Source: Ktedonobacterales bacterium (lineage in GTDB: Bacteria > Chloroflexota > Ktedonobacteria > Ktedonobacterales > JACDGC01). From it: a DNA stretch of 5,527 nucleotides. Shown here piece by piece: positions 5,131-5,527 of this stretch. Both the position numbers and the translations under genes were made by a program. Where the stretch lies: positions 1 to 5,527 of the forward strand of contig JACDGC010000294.1 of assembly GCA_013815535.1 (NCBI GenBank). Direction: 5' to 3'. How positions within the stretch are numbered: position 1 is the stretch's first letter; each line of letters begins with the position of its first letter. Below the pieces are notes generated by a model. That model was not told where the DNA came from. It worked only from the letters and a program-made list of their open reading frames with translations, and made no database searches.

Positions 5131-5527
5131 GTGGAAGCGCCACCATTACCGGATATCGCTTGCCTGCTCGTGCATGGTCTAAACGGCATCCGCTATGACT
5201 TCGATGAGATCGCCCAGGTCTTGCAGGACCATGGGTACGCCACGGATCAACTGCTGCTGCCGGGGCACGAGGTGCATGCGCGCGAGGCCCGCCAATTTGG
5301 CTGGAACGATTGGTCCGATGCGCTGCGCGATCGCTTCGAGGAAATGCTGAAACAGCACGCGCGCGTCGTCGTCATTGGGCATTCGATGGGTGGTTCGTTG
5401 GCACTGAGTCTGGCGGAGCGCGACCCCCGCGTGGCGGCGTTGGTCAGCCTGTGCGCGCCAACGCACCTGCATGCCAGTCTGGTGCCCATCGTCCGCCTGG
5501 GTCGCTACGTCTTACCTTATCTGCCCA
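5131..5527 (+). CDS. Alpha/beta hydrolase, carboxylesterase/monoacylglycerol-lipase-like (3' end cut by window edge)
   Basis: 132 codons are visible of a serine hydrolase that should cleave an ester or thioester. The oxyanion-hole segment is LLVHGLNG (12-19). The nucleophile elbow is GHSMGG (83-88), with Ser85 the catalytic serine, following the strand RVVVIGHS. Between them lie LLLPGHEVHAREARQFGWNDW (split by family variation) and a helix ALRDRFEEML. The acid and the catalytic His would lie beyond the window. The spacing resembles Est30-type carboxylesterases and monoglyceride lipases, which usually have about 250 residues. The start is a GTG (5131-5133) preceded by the excellent Shine-Dalgarno GGAGGGG eight bases upstream; no in-frame ATG lies nearby upstream. 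No signal peptide is seen, so it is probably cytoplasmic. It is divergent from the glycosyltransferase. The substrate is unknown. Confidence 0.92.
   Translation, partial: MEAPPLPDIACLLVHGLNGIRYDFDEIAQVLQDHGYATDQLLLPGHEVHAREARQFGWNDWSDALRDRFEEMLKQHARVVVIGHSMGGSLALSLAERDPRVAALVSLCAPTHLHASLVPIVRLGRYVLPYLP

Noticed and set aside
1..5527. CRISPR array, tRNA, rRNA or a multi-gene defence system
   Set aside because: No regularly spaced repeats, tRNA-like folds or rRNA segments were seen. The lone methylase has no restriction or effector partner within the window.

Overview
The window is bacterial, GC-rich and gene-dense. Five protein genes and one complete insertion sequence fill it, and no gap between genes exceeds about 210 bases. 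The long, mostly meaningless reading frames opposite the real genes are what strong G/C bias at third codon positions produces. The gene set (short-Q-loop cytochrome bd, a GT2-GtrA fusion, an orphan Dam-type methylase, an IS630 element) and the style of the transposase recall Chloroflexota or similar GC-rich environmental bacteria. That assignment is a guess; no marker gene is present.

Minus-strand block, bases 1-2577. Read 5' to 3', this holds a HIT-family nucleotide hydrolase (2577-2215), a D12-class adenine DNA methyltransferase (2213-1335), a 207-base gap, and cydA, the large subunit of cytochrome bd oxidase (1127, running off the left edge). The HIT and methylase genes are one base apart (stop TAA, G, start ATG) and almost certainly share a message. 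cydA has a strong Shine-Dalgarno of its own. The gap before it carries four direct TGTCAGG motifs and one 16-base dyad, so it probably has its own regulated promoter.

Insertion sequence, bases 2695-3697. An IS630-family (Tc1/mariner superfamily) element lies on the plus strand against all its minus-strand neighbours. Imperfect 17-base terminal inverted repeats and a duplicated TA target delimit it to the base. The transposase is split into a helix-turn-helix half and a complete DD34E catalytic half. The two meet at a run of seven A's, and joining them needs a +1 (or -2) shift. The element sits between the glycosyltransferase stop codon and a long hairpin that may be that gene's terminator.

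Right part, bases 3725-5527. A polyprenol-phosphate-glycosyltransferase-type GT2 enzyme fused to a four-helix GtrA membrane domain runs on the minus strand (4993-3725). It is divergent from a plus-strand alpha/beta hydrolase that starts with GTG at 5131 and is cut by the right edge. Their 137-base shared upstream region holds a 21-base near-perfect palindrome that looks like an operator.

The genes do not form one pathway: respiration, DNA methylation, nucleotide housekeeping, envelope lipid glycosylation and ester hydrolysis are all represented. I found no convincing new multi-gene system. The points most worth following are the split transposase and the unexplained repeat and palindrome clusters in the two regulatory gaps.
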